64,000 bases of DNA. Origin: Gorsachius magnificus (taxonomy: Eukaryota; Chordata; Aves; Pelecaniformes; Ardeidae). Where the stretch lies: contig CM067081.1 of NCBI GenBank assembly GCA_034008185.1, forward strand, positions 104,913,265 to 104,977,264. The letters are read 5' to 3'. A program made the position numbers and the translations under genes. Shown here one piece after another: positions 1 to 12,167 of the stretch (its first letter is position 1; the number at the start of each line of letters is the position of its first letter). The notes beneath the pieces are model-generated. The model was given only the letters and a program-made list of their open reading frames with translations. It was not told where the DNA came from and ran no database searches.

Positions 1-1469
1 TCTTCTTGAGGTACAATTACAGCCACACCTTTTACTTGTAACAGTTCACAGAAGCCCAGACCCAGCCTTCTGTGTAACCTCTCTGGGAGGCAAATGTGAT
101 GGGAATTTCTGAACTTCAGTAATGCCTCAAAAACATGAAGATAGGTGGTAATGCATAACTGGGGTCCACTGAGACACATTTGACTGCTTTTGCTTGATTA
201 AGTGAAAACAGAACTGTCTTGAGGGGCCCATTATAATGATATCCATCAGATGTTAAAGAAATTAGATCAGAAGGGAAGAAGGGTGGTAACACTAGCACTC
301 AACATGTTGCCAGTCCAACCAGATTCACAACAGCTGTAAGCTAAACGTTATTCACACCGTTCAGGCCTTGAAGCACTTTGCAGATATGTCAAGTTTTCCA
401 GTTCTTAAAAGCCAGTTCTTCTGCCATTTGGTTCCTGGTTTACACTGGAGACAGTTTGACTCATAGCTAAATTATCTTCAGGCTGTAATACTGAGGGGAT
501 TATAAATAACTCCCTTTATAACTATTAATGCCATTACATATTGTGTTATTTCTCTTTCTCATATATATATAACTGTTAAAAACCCCATAGTTCAGTAGAA
601 AAATACATATGGATGTCAAAATAGATGTATACCGTACTTATGGACAGCTCCATGGATCTTGTAAGTCAGCATAATTGTAATTAAATTATCTGAGTTGGAA
701 CTCATTTCTGTTTTACTGTACAGAATGTAGTTTTGGATCTGGCAGATCCATCTGGATTAATCTTAAATGCCCTTGACACTGTAATTTTTAACCTTTTCGT
801 TCTAGTTTGATAATACTCAGAGAAAGGTTTTGCTTTTTCTTCATGCTTCTGCAACTGTGCTGTAGTTTGATAACAGTAGTTGAATAAATTGTATGCTAAA
901 GGAAACACGGTCTGGCAGAAGACTGGGTTTATTTGATCTATTGGTGTTTCAGAATCTTGCAATAGCTCACAGTTTAATGTTATTTTGTATATTGACTTGA
1001 AAATGTGAATTTTGCACAGCTGTATTTAACACTTTACACTGAGAGGGTTTTTACACAACATTTGCAGGTAATTGTCCATCTTAAAAAAATCTCAAAAATC
1101 TGTCTTGTTAATGAGCTGACTTCAATCTAAAAGAACTATGAAAGCTAAGTTAAAAGAAGGTAGTGCATAACAGAACAAAAGACACTTATGATGATAGTCT
1201 TGAAATTTAGTTTCATTATTAATTTTGGATGTCCTAAATGATATAATTTATTTTCTGTCTTTTTCCAACACTTCTGTACACTGCAACCTTGCCTATACTT
1301 CAGGAAGACTTACATGGTGGATAGGGTTTTTTTGTTGTTTCAGTTTACTGAACAGAAGTTGTCTCTGGCACATGCACAAAAATGCAACAAATCAATTAAA
1401 ATTTCCCATGACATTAAACAATACTAGGTAGCTTGATCACCTACAAGTAAATCAATAAGCCATAAGTCT
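1..1469. other. AT-rich unique DNA, no gene seen
   Basis: The open frames here (largest 86 codons, minus strand, 702-962) have no recognisable motif, and none is framed by convincing splice sites. A short TA run lies near 562-571. I see no mobile element in this stretch. Confidence 0.6.
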
Positions 1470-3076
1470 GGAACAAGGAATACTTGCCCTTGGTGAAGGA
1501 TGTTGATATTAGGAAACAAACAAAATGAACATATATAAGTTCATGTGGCCTGACAAGCTGTACCCACAAGTGTTGAGGGAGCTGGCTCATGTAACTAGGA
1601 GGCCACCATTCTCAACCATCTTTGAAAGGTCATGGTGATCAGGAGAGGTTCCTCAACACTGGAAAAAAGTAAATGTCACCTCTATCTTCAAGAAGGGCCA
1701 GAAAGGAGATCCAGGGAACTACAGCCTGGTCAGCCTGTACTCAGTGCTTAAGAAGATGATGGAACGAGTAATCCTGGAGCCCATTTCCAAATATATGAAG
1801 GACAAAGGAGTGATCAGTAGTCAGAATAGATTTACAGTGGGTAAATCATGCTTTTCCAACCTAATAGCCTTCTACAATGAGTTGACTGGCTTGATGGATA
1901 AAAGGAGAGCATTCAATGTTACTCACCTTGACTTTAATAAGGTTTTTGACACTGCTTCCAATGCCATCCTCATAGACAAACTGACAAAATATGGGTTAGG
2001 TAAGCGCATGTTGCAATGGACTCAGGACTGGCAAAATAGCTGGGCCCAGAAGGTTAAAAATTCATGGCACAAAGACCGGTTGGAGATTAGTCATTAGTGG
2101 TACACCTTAGGGATTGATCCTGTGGACAATACTGTTTAGCATTTTCATTAATGACCTGGGTGGAGAGAGTGCACCCTCAGCAGTTTTGCTGATGATATAA
2201 AACCGGGAGAAGTGACCAATACACCACATGGGTATATTGCCATTCAGAGGGACTTCAACAGGCTGGAAACAGGGTCTGACAATAATCTCATGAAATTCAA
2301 CAAAGAGAAGTGTTTAGTCTGCCCTTGGGGAAGAATAACCCTATGTTCCAGTACAGGCTCTGGACTCGCCATCTGGAAAGCAGATCTGCAAAGGTGGACC
2401 TTGGTGTCCTAGTGGGAACAGACTGACAATGAACCAGCAATGTGCCTTCACAGCAAAGGCAGCCAGTGGCATTCTGGGCTCCGTTAGGCAGAACACTGCC
2501 AGAAGATTGAGGGAGGTGACCCTTAACACTCTGCTCAGCACTGGTGAGACACATCAGGAGTGCTGAGTCCAGAACTGGGCTCCCCAGTATAAGAGAGACA
2601 GGTACATACTGAACTGAGTCTAGCAAAGGGCCATGAAGGGACTGAAACATCTGTCCTATAAGGGGAGGCTGAGAGATCTAGGACTGTTCATCCTGGAGTG
2701 GAGAAAGCTCAGCTAGTTCTTATCTGTGTGTATGAATACCTGATGGAAGAAAATGAAGATGAGGGAGCCAGTCTTTTCTCAGTGGTGCCCTGTGATAGGA
2801 CAAGAGGCAATGGGCACAAATTAAAACACATGGAATTCTATCTGAACACAAGAAAACTTTTTTTTTTTTTTTTTTTTTTCACTGTGAGGATGTTCACACA
2901 CTTGGAACAGTCTGCCCAGAGAAACTGTGGAGTGTGCATTCATGGAGCTATTCAAAACCAGATGGAGCATGGTCCTGGGCAACCTAGTCTAGCTCACCCT
3001 GCTTGCATAGGCAGGGGTTGGACTAAGCAATCTCAAGAGGTCCCTTTCAACCCCAGAAACTCTATGATTCTGTTAT
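1470..3076 (+). mobile_element. CR1 LINE, 5'-truncated and decayed, with reverse transcriptase remnants and 3' end
   Basis: A degenerate copy of a Chicken Repeat 1 retrotransposon, the dominant LINE of birds. About 1.6 kb of the 3' part of ORF2 and the 3' UTR remain; the 5' end is lost, as is usual for CR1. A 117-codon open stretch (1744-2097) holds the reverse transcriptase motif A as LDFNKVFD (1927-1950). Motif C survives as FADD (2185-2196), in the same reading frame but beyond a stop at 2095-2097. Further ORF2 C-terminal sequence is recognisable to about 2850, broken by stops and frame changes. The 3' UTR resembles CR1 and ends near 3061-3076 in a TCTATGATTCTG-type tail. A run of 22 T (2858-2879) sits where CR1 normally has a short T-rich stretch. 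The start is approximate because similarity fades and there appears to be an internal deletion near 1500-1530. No intact protein can be made. Confidence 0.9.
2858..2879. repeat. T22 homopolymer inside the CR1 copy
   Basis: A run of 22 T interrupts the 3' region of the CR1 element. The related CR1 sequence has a short pyrimidine stretch here, so this is probably slippage expansion after insertion. Confidence 0.95.
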
Positions 3077-6000
3077 TTTTTCCCTATATATTGCCAATAC
3101 TCTACTCAGGCTTTTAATGTTTATTCTAAACACCAATTCAAGGATTCATACTGAATGTACATTTGAAATTGAGCCAGAGAAAGAGGAAACAGATAATAGC
3201 AACTATAAAATACCTCGGAGGCATAAACATTCAGGAATGAAAAATGATGCATAGACTTACTAGACACGACATTGTCTGGGGACAAAATCAACCTATTGTG
3301 TAGCTGTCCAATGTAGATAGTTATATAATGACAAACATCAAAAGTCTGGGGATTGATAAAATGTTCATTTTCTTTCAGCTGTATATGAGGATGTCAGCAA
3401 TACAAAATGCTGCTAATTGAATTTTTTACCCCTCTCCAAATTTTCATATGTAAGCTATAAACATCTAAGCTAGTATTAAGAGTTTCCTGTAGGGGATAAT
3501 ATCTATATTTATGTGCACCATAGACTGGACAGCTGAGCTATATGACTTCCAGAAAGCGCCATCCAAATGAAAACAGTAGCTTAAAACTGTGTACAGTTTT
3601 AAAAGGAATGAAAGATCTAAATATGTGATGCACTGGTCACATTGGCAACAAGCATTCTCTTAATAAAAAAAGCAGTTTGGTTTTTTATCAAACCTAGGTC
3701 CTGTACCTGCCCCTGTATGTCATTTGCTTTGATCATGTACTGCCATTTGTTTCATCATTGTTGACTCTGGATATTGTTATATTCTGATGCAACAGATGTA
3801 AACAGCTAATTTGATTCATTTATTAACCAGAATTGTTCATCACAGAGGATGTCTCACTGAAACCAGCTTAGTTTATTTTAAAGAAGAAAAAACAGATCAA
3901 AATAATTAGAAACAGAAAGCCCATGACCCTTCTACCTCTTTTTCTGTCTCCTTCAGAGTTCAGAAGCTGAGTTGTTCTGGCTTTTTGCCTCTCTCTATGC
4001 CACCTACATTGTTTTCAAAGAACAAATCAACCCATATTTTTTATTTGCTTCACTAACGAAACAGTCTGATTCATAAAGCCTGGATTTTATTCTATCTATA
4101 TTAGACACCAATGGAGTGTCCACCAGCACTGTGTGCTTATTCCATTCCCCAAATATAGGCACTTCATGCCCTTAGCTGTCCCTCCTGGCTCTCAGCTGCT
4201 GCTCCAAAGGGCAGAGGTTTTCTGCAGGTCCTGTGCTGCATCTGGCAGCCCCAGGTTGCCTCAGGCAGCCAAGAGAATCTCAGAAAGAGTTAAATACGTA
4301 TGTTTAGGGAATTAATTGATCCCCTGGATTCAGTGTATGAAAGTAAGGCATCTTTCCTTTATGATACTTGTCCCTTCTTTTTGTAATATCCCTGCAGTTA
4401 ATTCTGGTCTTCAGAAACCTGGTGCTGATTACAATAAGCCAGATTTAAGAAAAACATAGTTCAGCAGAGCTGTGAAGGCCTGAAGAAATTATTCCATTTT
4501 AAAGCATACTAAGACAAGAAGACTTTGCAGTCCACAAATGTACTCAACTGTCCGGACTGGCAGACCTGTACAAATGCACAATGACTCCTTCCTTGCAGAG
4601 AAACCCTGAGGCATGCAGGAGAACATGCACCAGCCCCATCTCCTCCAGGCATGGCCAGTGTGAATCTGGGGACTCGAGCTTTGGGGCATACCAGGGAGCA
4701 CATCTGTTCCGCAGTGTAAATGCAGATTATAAACATTCTCAGAAATATGTAAATAAATAAATAATCCAATATTCTTTTAAACCATCAGCACTTACAGGGT
4801 TTTGTCAAACAGTCCAGAAAACTTGCCACTGACTGTGACTTAACAAGTGGAATTTCACAGAAATGCCCTGTAAACCTGCTTAGAATTGATAAGCAACGTG
4901 GTTCAAATAACTGGAGTGTAGAAGTGCAAAACAGCAGAGAAATTGTATCTTTTGTAAAGGTTCTCAGGTAATTTTTAAAAAAAACTTAGTCCTGTGATGT
5001 TCATACTGCCCAGTTTTGAAACCTGTGAGCAGATTTCAATATGAAAGAAAGGAGCTATTGTTCCACAAAGGGAAACAAGCTAAACTCAGCTGCAGTTATA
5101 AGAAAACAGAAATAAACATCTTTAAGGGAACAGAAATTATTGATGAGAGCAATTTGTCACAGTAATAGTAAAACAGTAGCACCTTAAGCAGTATCATTAG
5201 AATAGATGCTGATGTTGCCAATTCCCTTTCATAATGATGTAAAGTTACTAAATAAGTAGGGGAGAACAGGTGGAGAGAAATGCAAAAACTTATCATGAAG
5301 GTAGTAATGTCAGTCTCTCTCAATAATTTTCCAAGCTAATCAATTTCAAATGTTAAAAATGCTTTTTATATGCTTAAGTACAGCTTGTTCTACTCCAAGC
5401 ACAATGTTTAAATCCATACAATTTTTGTACTATTACCTATTTCTAAAAGTGCAATTATAGGTCACGTTATTCTGCCTCCTGACCAACTTCCTCTACTATT
5501 GAGTTCACAGGATGTCTTATGGCTGAGGCACGAGACTGAACATCGATAAATGGAGGATTTTTTTCAGTTTTGCAAAGTCTTTCTCCCTGGCTTTGCTCAG
5601 TTGTTTGGATTGAGAACAGCAGCAGATTAAACTGTTTGCAGAATAATTTGGGCCCAGATATGGAAAAATTGCAAACATACAGCATGGAACTCAAACAAAT
5701 CAGGCTGAGCAAAGATGACAGGCAGGAGGCAAAGTTTCTTAACTTACAGTGAACTCTGTAAATGACACCATGACTGTTCATTATCTGACCTAAGGTCACC
5801 AACACCTTGCTGTAGCAGCCAGCCTCACTAGCTCAAGTTGCCATCAGGCAAAGGTGTCTTCATCTATGTCCACTGTGTAGTTTTTACCTCCTCAAACCTC
5901 AAGTGTCAATATAGGAAGTAGGAATAACTACATAGATTTTTCAAGTAGCAAAATACAAACTGTTTAAAGGAAGGATTGTACAATTTTTCAATCCTAATTT

Positions 6001-6599
6001 GCATTGCAGGTGGATCGCAATTTCAATTTATATCTGCAAGTGATTTGAGAAGTAAAATAATATTTTGAATAATGCAAGGATTATGATAGTGATATAGGCC
6101 TTGATAAACAAGCTAAAAAGAAAAGATGAGCCATTGAAAACAGAGGAAATATTTTCATTTTTCCAACAAAGGACAGTTTTATTTGGTCTACTAATTCACG
6201 TTTAAATTATCTGAGCAAGTGCTGGTATTTTCTACTGATATTTCCGTTTTCTTTGGGAGCTAATTTTTCAGTGTTTGGAAGAACCGAGTTTTACAGCTTT
6301 CTACTTTGCAATCTGAAATGTTATAAATGAGAGTTTTGTCCTCAGATCTTGTCTCAGATAAATTCAGAATATTTTAAAAATTTTGAGTGTGCACATTCTA
6401 AAACAGACAAAATGATTCACTGCTTCCTTCATCAAATGGATAATTTGTCTTCCTTCAGAAGATAAGGTCAAGTATGAAGTAATGCACTAACTATTGCATA
6501 CTGACCAGAAAGGTTTTAGTTTTTTTTTTAACTTTGAGTATTTTATGGTACTAGGTTGTAAGTCACAGGAACAATAAACAGCAGAAGTAACATCACCCT

Positions 6600-7080
6600 T
6601 TAATTGGGGGGTAAGTCATTCCAATTATTAAATCTGAATCAGACAGTGGATGAATGGCATTATTATCCATTGCTCCTAGTGAGCAACTTCCAATGTGAAG
6701 ATTGCACGGAGGCTTGGAAGGGTTGGCTGGGGGAAAATAGTATTCAATGAGACAAAGCACGCACTGTTAGGTCCAGCTGACGTAATCTGTTCTTTCAAAT
6801 AATCATGAAATGGTTACCTCTTTGACTGAAGAAAAGAGCGATTTGTGATTATTAAGTGAGACGTTCTGGTACTGTTCTGCTCCAAAAGACTAACAATAAT
6901 TTCTTGGATTTATAAGAATTACAGAATGTCCATAGATGAGGTTGATTACCAAACAATAGATTAAATCATGCCTGTCACAAAGCTCATTATTGCCACATTG
7001 GTGCATTGATTAATGGTATTTGGCAACTCTCTGAATGGCCGTTTGCCATTCATTCATGGGTGCCCTCTGGAGTACAATAT
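6600..7080. other. Candidate conserved non-coding element (hypothesis)
   Basis: This stretch has no open frame and no repeat signature, but is dense in short motifs common in developmental enhancers. Two TAATTG-type homeodomain sites face each other (6601-6607 and 6621-6627). Further along are a TGACGTAA CRE-like site near 6779-6786, a TGATTAAT-type site near 7005-7013, and NFI-type half sites TTGGCA and TTGCCA near 7020-7050. Motif density alone is weak evidence; only alignment to other amniotes can decide. I infer possible regulatory function and nothing stronger. Confidence 0.2.
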
Positions 7081-7766
7081 GAGAGTGACCTGTTGGGAAA
7101 AGGATTTTTTTTCATCTGTTCATTGTTTCTACTGTAGTAACAGAGAAACACTGGGGGTGGGTGAAGTCAAGAATTTGAGTTAGCTATTTCTTAGTGCATA
7201 TAAATTGTGAAGTGGGGGGAAACTAAGGAAAAATCTGTTGCAATCCAGACAGTACAATGTGATTGTTTAAATCATGATTCTAGACGACCCAGTTATTTCT
7301 TCCACAGCACTGTAAATGTCATATGATTAAAACTAATTGGGGCATCAATAATTTCTTTTGAAACAGATACTTAAATTTCTTATGGAATTTTTTTCACAAA
7401 ACTTTGCTGGTTTCTGTCAACCTTTCATTCAGAACCCTAGAGGTCTATGGGAAAGATTGCATCAGTTCATGTCACAGCTTAGAGCAATGGGGAGAAATAC
7501 TGTCTGCCTCTCCTTCCCCCCACCCCTCTGAGCAGCAAGGGTGGCCATCTTTCAGACATGGTCTGAGTGGGGGACAGAGGTTTTCTTAGCCCTCAGGTCT
7601 CTTCCCTAATGAGTAGTGAAGGATGGAGCAGAATCAACCCCAAGTGTTTTTGCTCAGATGGGCAGCTTGAGTCTATTGGGCTTTCCTCCTATATTGCATG
7701 CTCTAACAGTGAGTTTGGATGGATCAAAAATTATAACTAAACTTTTAAAAAATGTATTTAAAAAAA

Positions 7767-7786
7767 TTTTTTTTTTTTTTTTTTTT
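7767..7786. repeat. T20 homopolymer
   Basis: A run of 20 T preceded by A-rich sequence. It is simple sequence with no mobile element recognisable next to it. Confidence 0.9.
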
Positions 7787-8481
7787 CAAGTTTTGAATTT
7801 CCTTAAATAAAAAGAGATTGAACATCACTTATTTGAGTTCTGTTCAGCTGACCTTCAGATGACATTGCATACACTTCCAAGTTTTTCAAAGAGTTGGAGA
7901 TAAACACCCAAGCCTTTTGGAATCACAGTTCCTTAGAAATCCATACAAACACTGAAGAATGTTGTCATCATATGGGCACTTTGAAGGATGAGAAAGGAGG
8001 TTTATTTAATGTCATTATTTCTTCTTATGTCCTGCAATTCTCTTGCACTTCTGTTCTCACTTTGTTGCCAGTTACACTATTACTCCATTCATTTAGTAAC
8101 ACTGTCCAAAGAGATTTTGCTTATTAATTCTCACTTGCTGTACTTCCCTGGCCTAGTTATTGTTCTTCCAAGGCATGCTTAAGCCAACATAAATCTAACA
8201 ATTCATGTCACCCAACTGAGATGCTGAAACTTACTCCAGGCCCCCAGTGTTGAGGCATAATGGAGGATTACTTTTCAGTAACTTACTGAAAGTTAAATAC
8301 TTCAGTTCCTTAAGTCAGTTACTTACTGACTGGAGGAAGTCACAGAATAGCTTTTTCCCTCAGCCCCTAGAACTTGTGTTCAGCTTTCCTGATGGTGTTT
8401 CTTCAGATGAAACCCACTTGTGTTTCTCTCTGTCTTAACTTCAGGTGTTTCTTATTCTTAATGCTGTTCTAGTAAGCTGAT

Positions 8482-8504
8482 AAAAAAAAAAGAAAAAAAA
8501 AAGA
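8482..8504. repeat. A-rich tract
   Basis: Two runs of ten A separated by a single G. No retrotransposed sequence is recognisable upstream, so it is annotated as low complexity only. Confidence 0.85.
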
Positions 8505-9368
8505 GGTGAACATACCAACCCATAGATTTTTTAATTGTAACTAGTGTATTTACTTGGTATAGTTATGTAATATACTGAGCGGAGGAGGGAATGTAAGTGG
8601 GTACTGCTGAAGGCATTGCCAGTGACATGCTCAGAAAGACTGAGTAATCATTTAATTGCACCCTGCTTGAAGGCCTACACATAAAAGGAGTACAGAAACA
8701 GCATGTACAAATTACCTGCTGGGCTAGGAAAGAATTGAAAAACTAATATTAAAATACTTTCCAGATTCCTGGCACAATAAAAATGAATGTGCATTTTTAC
8801 TTTCACCCATGTATTTCTTCAAGAGGAAAGTAGCTACACAGTAGTTATTAAGAATAGAAGCTATAGTCTGGACACAGATTGTTCTCCACTGTCTCTTCCG
8901 AGTAGGCTGACAGTATTTCTTGGCAAGGCAGTATTTCCTGTGTGCCACTTAGGAAGTCAACCCCAATGAGTTTTCCAAAGTCATCTACAATTCCTTACAC
9001 TGCTGTCTCAAAGGTAATTTTAACACACTTATGTTTCTTGTTAACACTTTTTTTTCCATTCAAAACACAATGATTTATGTTGAATGGTTTCCACTATATC
9101 CTTCTTCATTTCTTTCCTTTACTATGTTTCTTACTAAGAAATTTTCGTAAAGTCCATACAGGACTTGTTTGGTTTGCAGATTATTGCCATGGGCTTTTCA
9201 TATAATATGCCTTTTCAAGGCAGTTCCATAGTTGTTATTTTTATGGAAAGCTGATTTATACTTTGTGGATTCTAAGTAGTCATGGTACAACCGTCACTGC
9301 TTTTGAAGGGCATCAGAATACTCACATTTTGGCTGTAGAGTATTAGAGCTATATCTAAATGAGAAGTG

Positions 9369-9398
9369 CATTTGAAAATACAAGTGTATTTTCAAATG
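9369..9398. repeat. Perfect 30-bp palindrome (14-bp arms, 2-nt centre)
   Basis: The left arm starts CATTTGAAAATACA and the right arm is its exact reverse complement, separated by AG. It lies in unique AT-rich DNA with no element boundary nearby. It could extrude as a small cruciform, bind a dimeric factor, or be a chance AT-rich palindrome. It is too short for a typical pre-miRNA. Confidence 0.9.
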
Positions 9399-9578
9399 TT
9401 TTATTGATAAATATAAATATCCTCTGTTTTCTCAGAATTTAAACTTCTGGTTTTTATATATTAAGCTGATTTTTTTTTATTTTTAAATCACAAGAAATCT
9501 GGGATTCGTATACGAGAAAAAACAGTTCCACTTTAGAGATGGACTTCTCATCTGAATACATTGGCACTTGAAGTGAAA

Positions 9579-9610
9579 GCTGCAAACTTGCTGCAAACTT
9601 ACTGCAACCT
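9579..9610. repeat. 11-bp short tandem repeat, about 3 copies
   Basis: GCTGCAAACTT occurs twice head to tail (9579-9589, 9590-9600), followed by a degenerate third copy beginning ACTGCAACCT. It is probably replication slippage. Confidence 0.8.
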
Positions 9611-10003
9611 GAAGCCACTTTCATATGTACCATACCTTGAATGCCATGGTGCATCTGGCCAGCACTTCCACTGCTGTTGTGGTCTCCTCTTCCACTGAGG
9701 TCTGATAGATGCTATGGTTTAGCTGGTTTGGGAGAATTTACTGAGAAAGAATAATTTCCTTCACCTCCTGAAATTAATGGTATTTGATGGGAATTCCTTG
9801 ACTTCAGTGGAAGCAGAATTTCCCTCACATTTGTTTGTCTGAATGTGGGCATTTTATCAGTTAATCCATGCTTGAAAAATCTCACACTTAATTTTGAAAG
9901 ATAAGAGTTTTACAAAATGTCAAAAGGTTGATGGGGAGCCTTTATGAACTGTTGGTCTCAATTTATTGTCAAAACCAAGAAATTGTTCCTGTTATACCTT
10001 CAA

Positions 10004-10030
10004 ATATACTTTATTTATTTATTTATTTAT
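10004..10030. repeat. (ATTT)n microsatellite
   Basis: About six uninterrupted TTTA/ATTT units. Simple sequence only. Confidence 0.85.
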
Positions 10031-11199
10031 GAATATGTTTACACAGAAAAATTTAAGTATTTCTTCCTACCATAGACAGTCTTTGGGACAAAGTCAGTTT
10101 CCAGGAGACTGTGTGCATGTATGTCAGATAAGCTATTCTTTGTGGATACCGTATTGAAGTAAATGAGCTGGTTATCTGAACTACGTTTTCCTCAGACAGC
10201 AACTGCAGAGCCTTATTGAGAGAAATGTTTTCTATAACTTTTTTTTTCCCTTTCTTTTCTGTAAATTCTAGTTACTATGTAAAGTCTTAAAAAAAAACCC
10301 TACAGTGTAAAAAGTTATTTCCACATAGATCCATGCCATGGGAACTCATAAAAACTGCTTTAATGTTCTCCAGTCATGGCTTTTCAAAACACACCAGAAG
10401 CTCATCAATAGATATTAGGATTGTCTTTGTTTTTAATGACCCAGTATTAGTAATGCCACTTACACCTATTCATTCCTTCATCTCAAAGGAATTTAGGCAA
10501 CATGCAGACTTTGCCATATTCGGAGTTGCTTGCCTTTCTCTTATGTCAGTTAAAAACCCACTGCTGACAACAGCAGCAGCCCTTCACAGAGATCATCGGG
10601 TACTTCTTAGTGGATGTATCTTGAGATTTAGAAAATATGAAAATGCAGGAGCCAAAAGATCACACAAAAACTTTTTGATTTTTTTTTTTATGAATACTTG
10701 CAGGAGTAGTAATTACTTTTAAAGGTCTACTCATGTTTTGCAGCCTTAAGCATTCAGCTGGACATGTCTTTTGAAGGGCCTTCCAGAGGACGTTGAGACC
10801 TGAGAGAACAGCATGTTGATATATTCAATAAAAGGATGAGCTGAAAATATGAAGAAGGCTGTTAAGTAGTGTCCACCGGAATATTTTTAGCCAGATGATG
10901 TTAGAGCATGCAGTGTTCCTGAGCTAAAATCTGCTCAGGGATGTAGATGTGACAAAAGGTAGCTTCAAGCCACGTTTATCTTCTGGAATGTCTGAGGTGA
11001 ATTCTTAAACTGATGGAAGTGTACTGGGTTTTCATGACAAGCTTTTGGTAGCAGGGGAGATACAGGGGTGGCTTCTGTGAGAAGCTGCCACAAGCTTCCC
11101 TCATATCCAATAGAGCCAATGCCAGCTGGCTCCAAGGTAGACCTGCCATTGGCCAAGGCCAAGCCCATCAGTGACAGTGGTAGCACCTATGGGATAAAG

Positions 11200-11207
11200 T
11201 ATTTAAG
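11200..11207 (+). promoter_or_regulatory. TATA-like box of LTR copy A
   Basis: TATTTAAG lies about 180 bp into the LTR, the usual position for a U3 TATA box. The same motif is conserved on the minus strand of copy B (15402-15409). Whether it is still active cannot be judged from sequence. Confidence 0.5.
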
Positions 11208-11976
11208 AAGGGGGGAAAGAACAAAACCTCTGCAACTGCATCTGGGAGAGAGTAGTGAGAATATATAGGAGAAAAAAGCGCTGAAGACATCAAGGTCAGT
11301 GCAGCAGGAGATGGAGGAGGTGCTCCAGGCGCTGGAGCAGAGATTCCCCGGCAACCTCTGGTGCAGCCCACGGTGAGGCAGCCTGTCCCCCTGCAGCCCA
11401 TGGAGGCCAACAGGGGAGCAGATATCCACTGCAGCCCAGGGAGGACCCCACACTGGAGCAGATGGATGCCCAAAGGAGGCTGTGACCCCGTGGGAAGCCC
11501 ACGCTGGAGCAGGCTCCTGGCAGGACCCGTGGACTCATAGAGAGAGAGGAGCCCAGGATGGAACAGGTTTTCCGGCAGGGCTGGTGACCCTACGGGGGAC
11601 CCACACTGGAGCCATCTGTGCTTGAGGGACTGCACCCCATGGAAAGGATGGACCCACATTGGTGCAGTTCATGAAGAACTGCAGTCTGGGAAGCGCTCAC
11701 CTTGGAGAAATCCATGGAGGACTGTCTCCCACGAGAGGGACCCCATGCTGGAGAAGGGGAAGAGGGTGAGGAGTCCTCCCCTGAGGTGGAAGGAGCGGCA
11801 GACACAACATGTGATGAACTGACCCCAACCTCCACTCCCCGTCCCCCTGAGCCACTGGGAGGGAGGAGGTAGGGAAAATCAGGAGTAAAGTTAAGCGCGG
11901 GAAGAAGGGAGGGGCGGGGGGAAGGTGCTTTAAGATTTGGTTTTATTTCTCATTACCCTACTCTGATTTGGTTGGT

Positions 11977-11982
11977 AATAAA
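11977..11982 (+). terminator. AATAAA polyadenylation signal of LTR copy A
   Basis: A canonical hexamer about 185 bp before the LTR 3' end. It is conserved in inverted copy B, where it reads TTTATT on the plus strand (14807-14812). It supports the orientation assigned to both LTRs. Confidence 0.55.
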
Positions 11983-12167
11983 TTAAGTTAATTTCCCCAA
12001 GCTGAGCCTGTTTTGCCTGTGACGGTAATTGGTGAGTGATCTCTCCCTGTCCTTATCTCGCCCCATGAGCCTTTTGTTATATTTTCTCTCCCCTGTCCAG
12101 TTGAGGAGGGGAGTGATAGAGGGGCTTTGGTGGGCACCTGGTGCCCAGCCAGGGTTAACCCACCACA

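Larger units (their letters stand above)
3077..11019. other. Largely unique DNA, no gene seen
   Basis: About 7.9 kb without a recognisable gene or full mobile element. The longest open frame is 129 codons (10333-10722, plus). It lacks any family motif I recognise, has a phenylalanine-rich low-complexity C terminus from a T run, and I regard it as chance. Short simple repeats, one strong palindrome (9369-9398), a small 11-bp tandem repeat (9579-9610) and a candidate conserved element (about 6600-7080) are listed separately. Confidence 0.55.
11020..12167 (+). mobile_element. Solo LTR of an avian endogenous retrovirus family (copy A, 1,148 bp)
   Basis: A solitary long terminal repeat starting TGTACTGGG and ending CCCACCACA, so it has the TG...CA termini of retroviral integrase products. 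Promoter and polyadenylation signals are in plus orientation: a TATA-like TATTTAAG at 11200-11207 and AATAAA at 11977-11982. A GC-rich body carries degenerate repeats of an ACCCACACTGGAGCAG-like motif near 11446, 11497, 11599 and 11651. A small palindrome TGGGCACC-T-GGTGCCCA lies at 12131-12147, near the 3' end. No internal viral sequence adjoins it, so it most likely arose by LTR-LTR recombination. I see no clean target-site duplication. A near-identical inverted copy lies at 14620-15562. I recognise the type as common in bird genomes but do not assign a family name. The long open frames antisense to it are not genes. Confidence 0.85.

Noticed and set aside
10333..10722. 129-codon plus-strand open frame in unique DNA
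   Set aside because: No recognised domain, ends in a T-run-encoded phenylalanine stretch, and no splice or promoter context. Length is compatible with chance in 64 kb.
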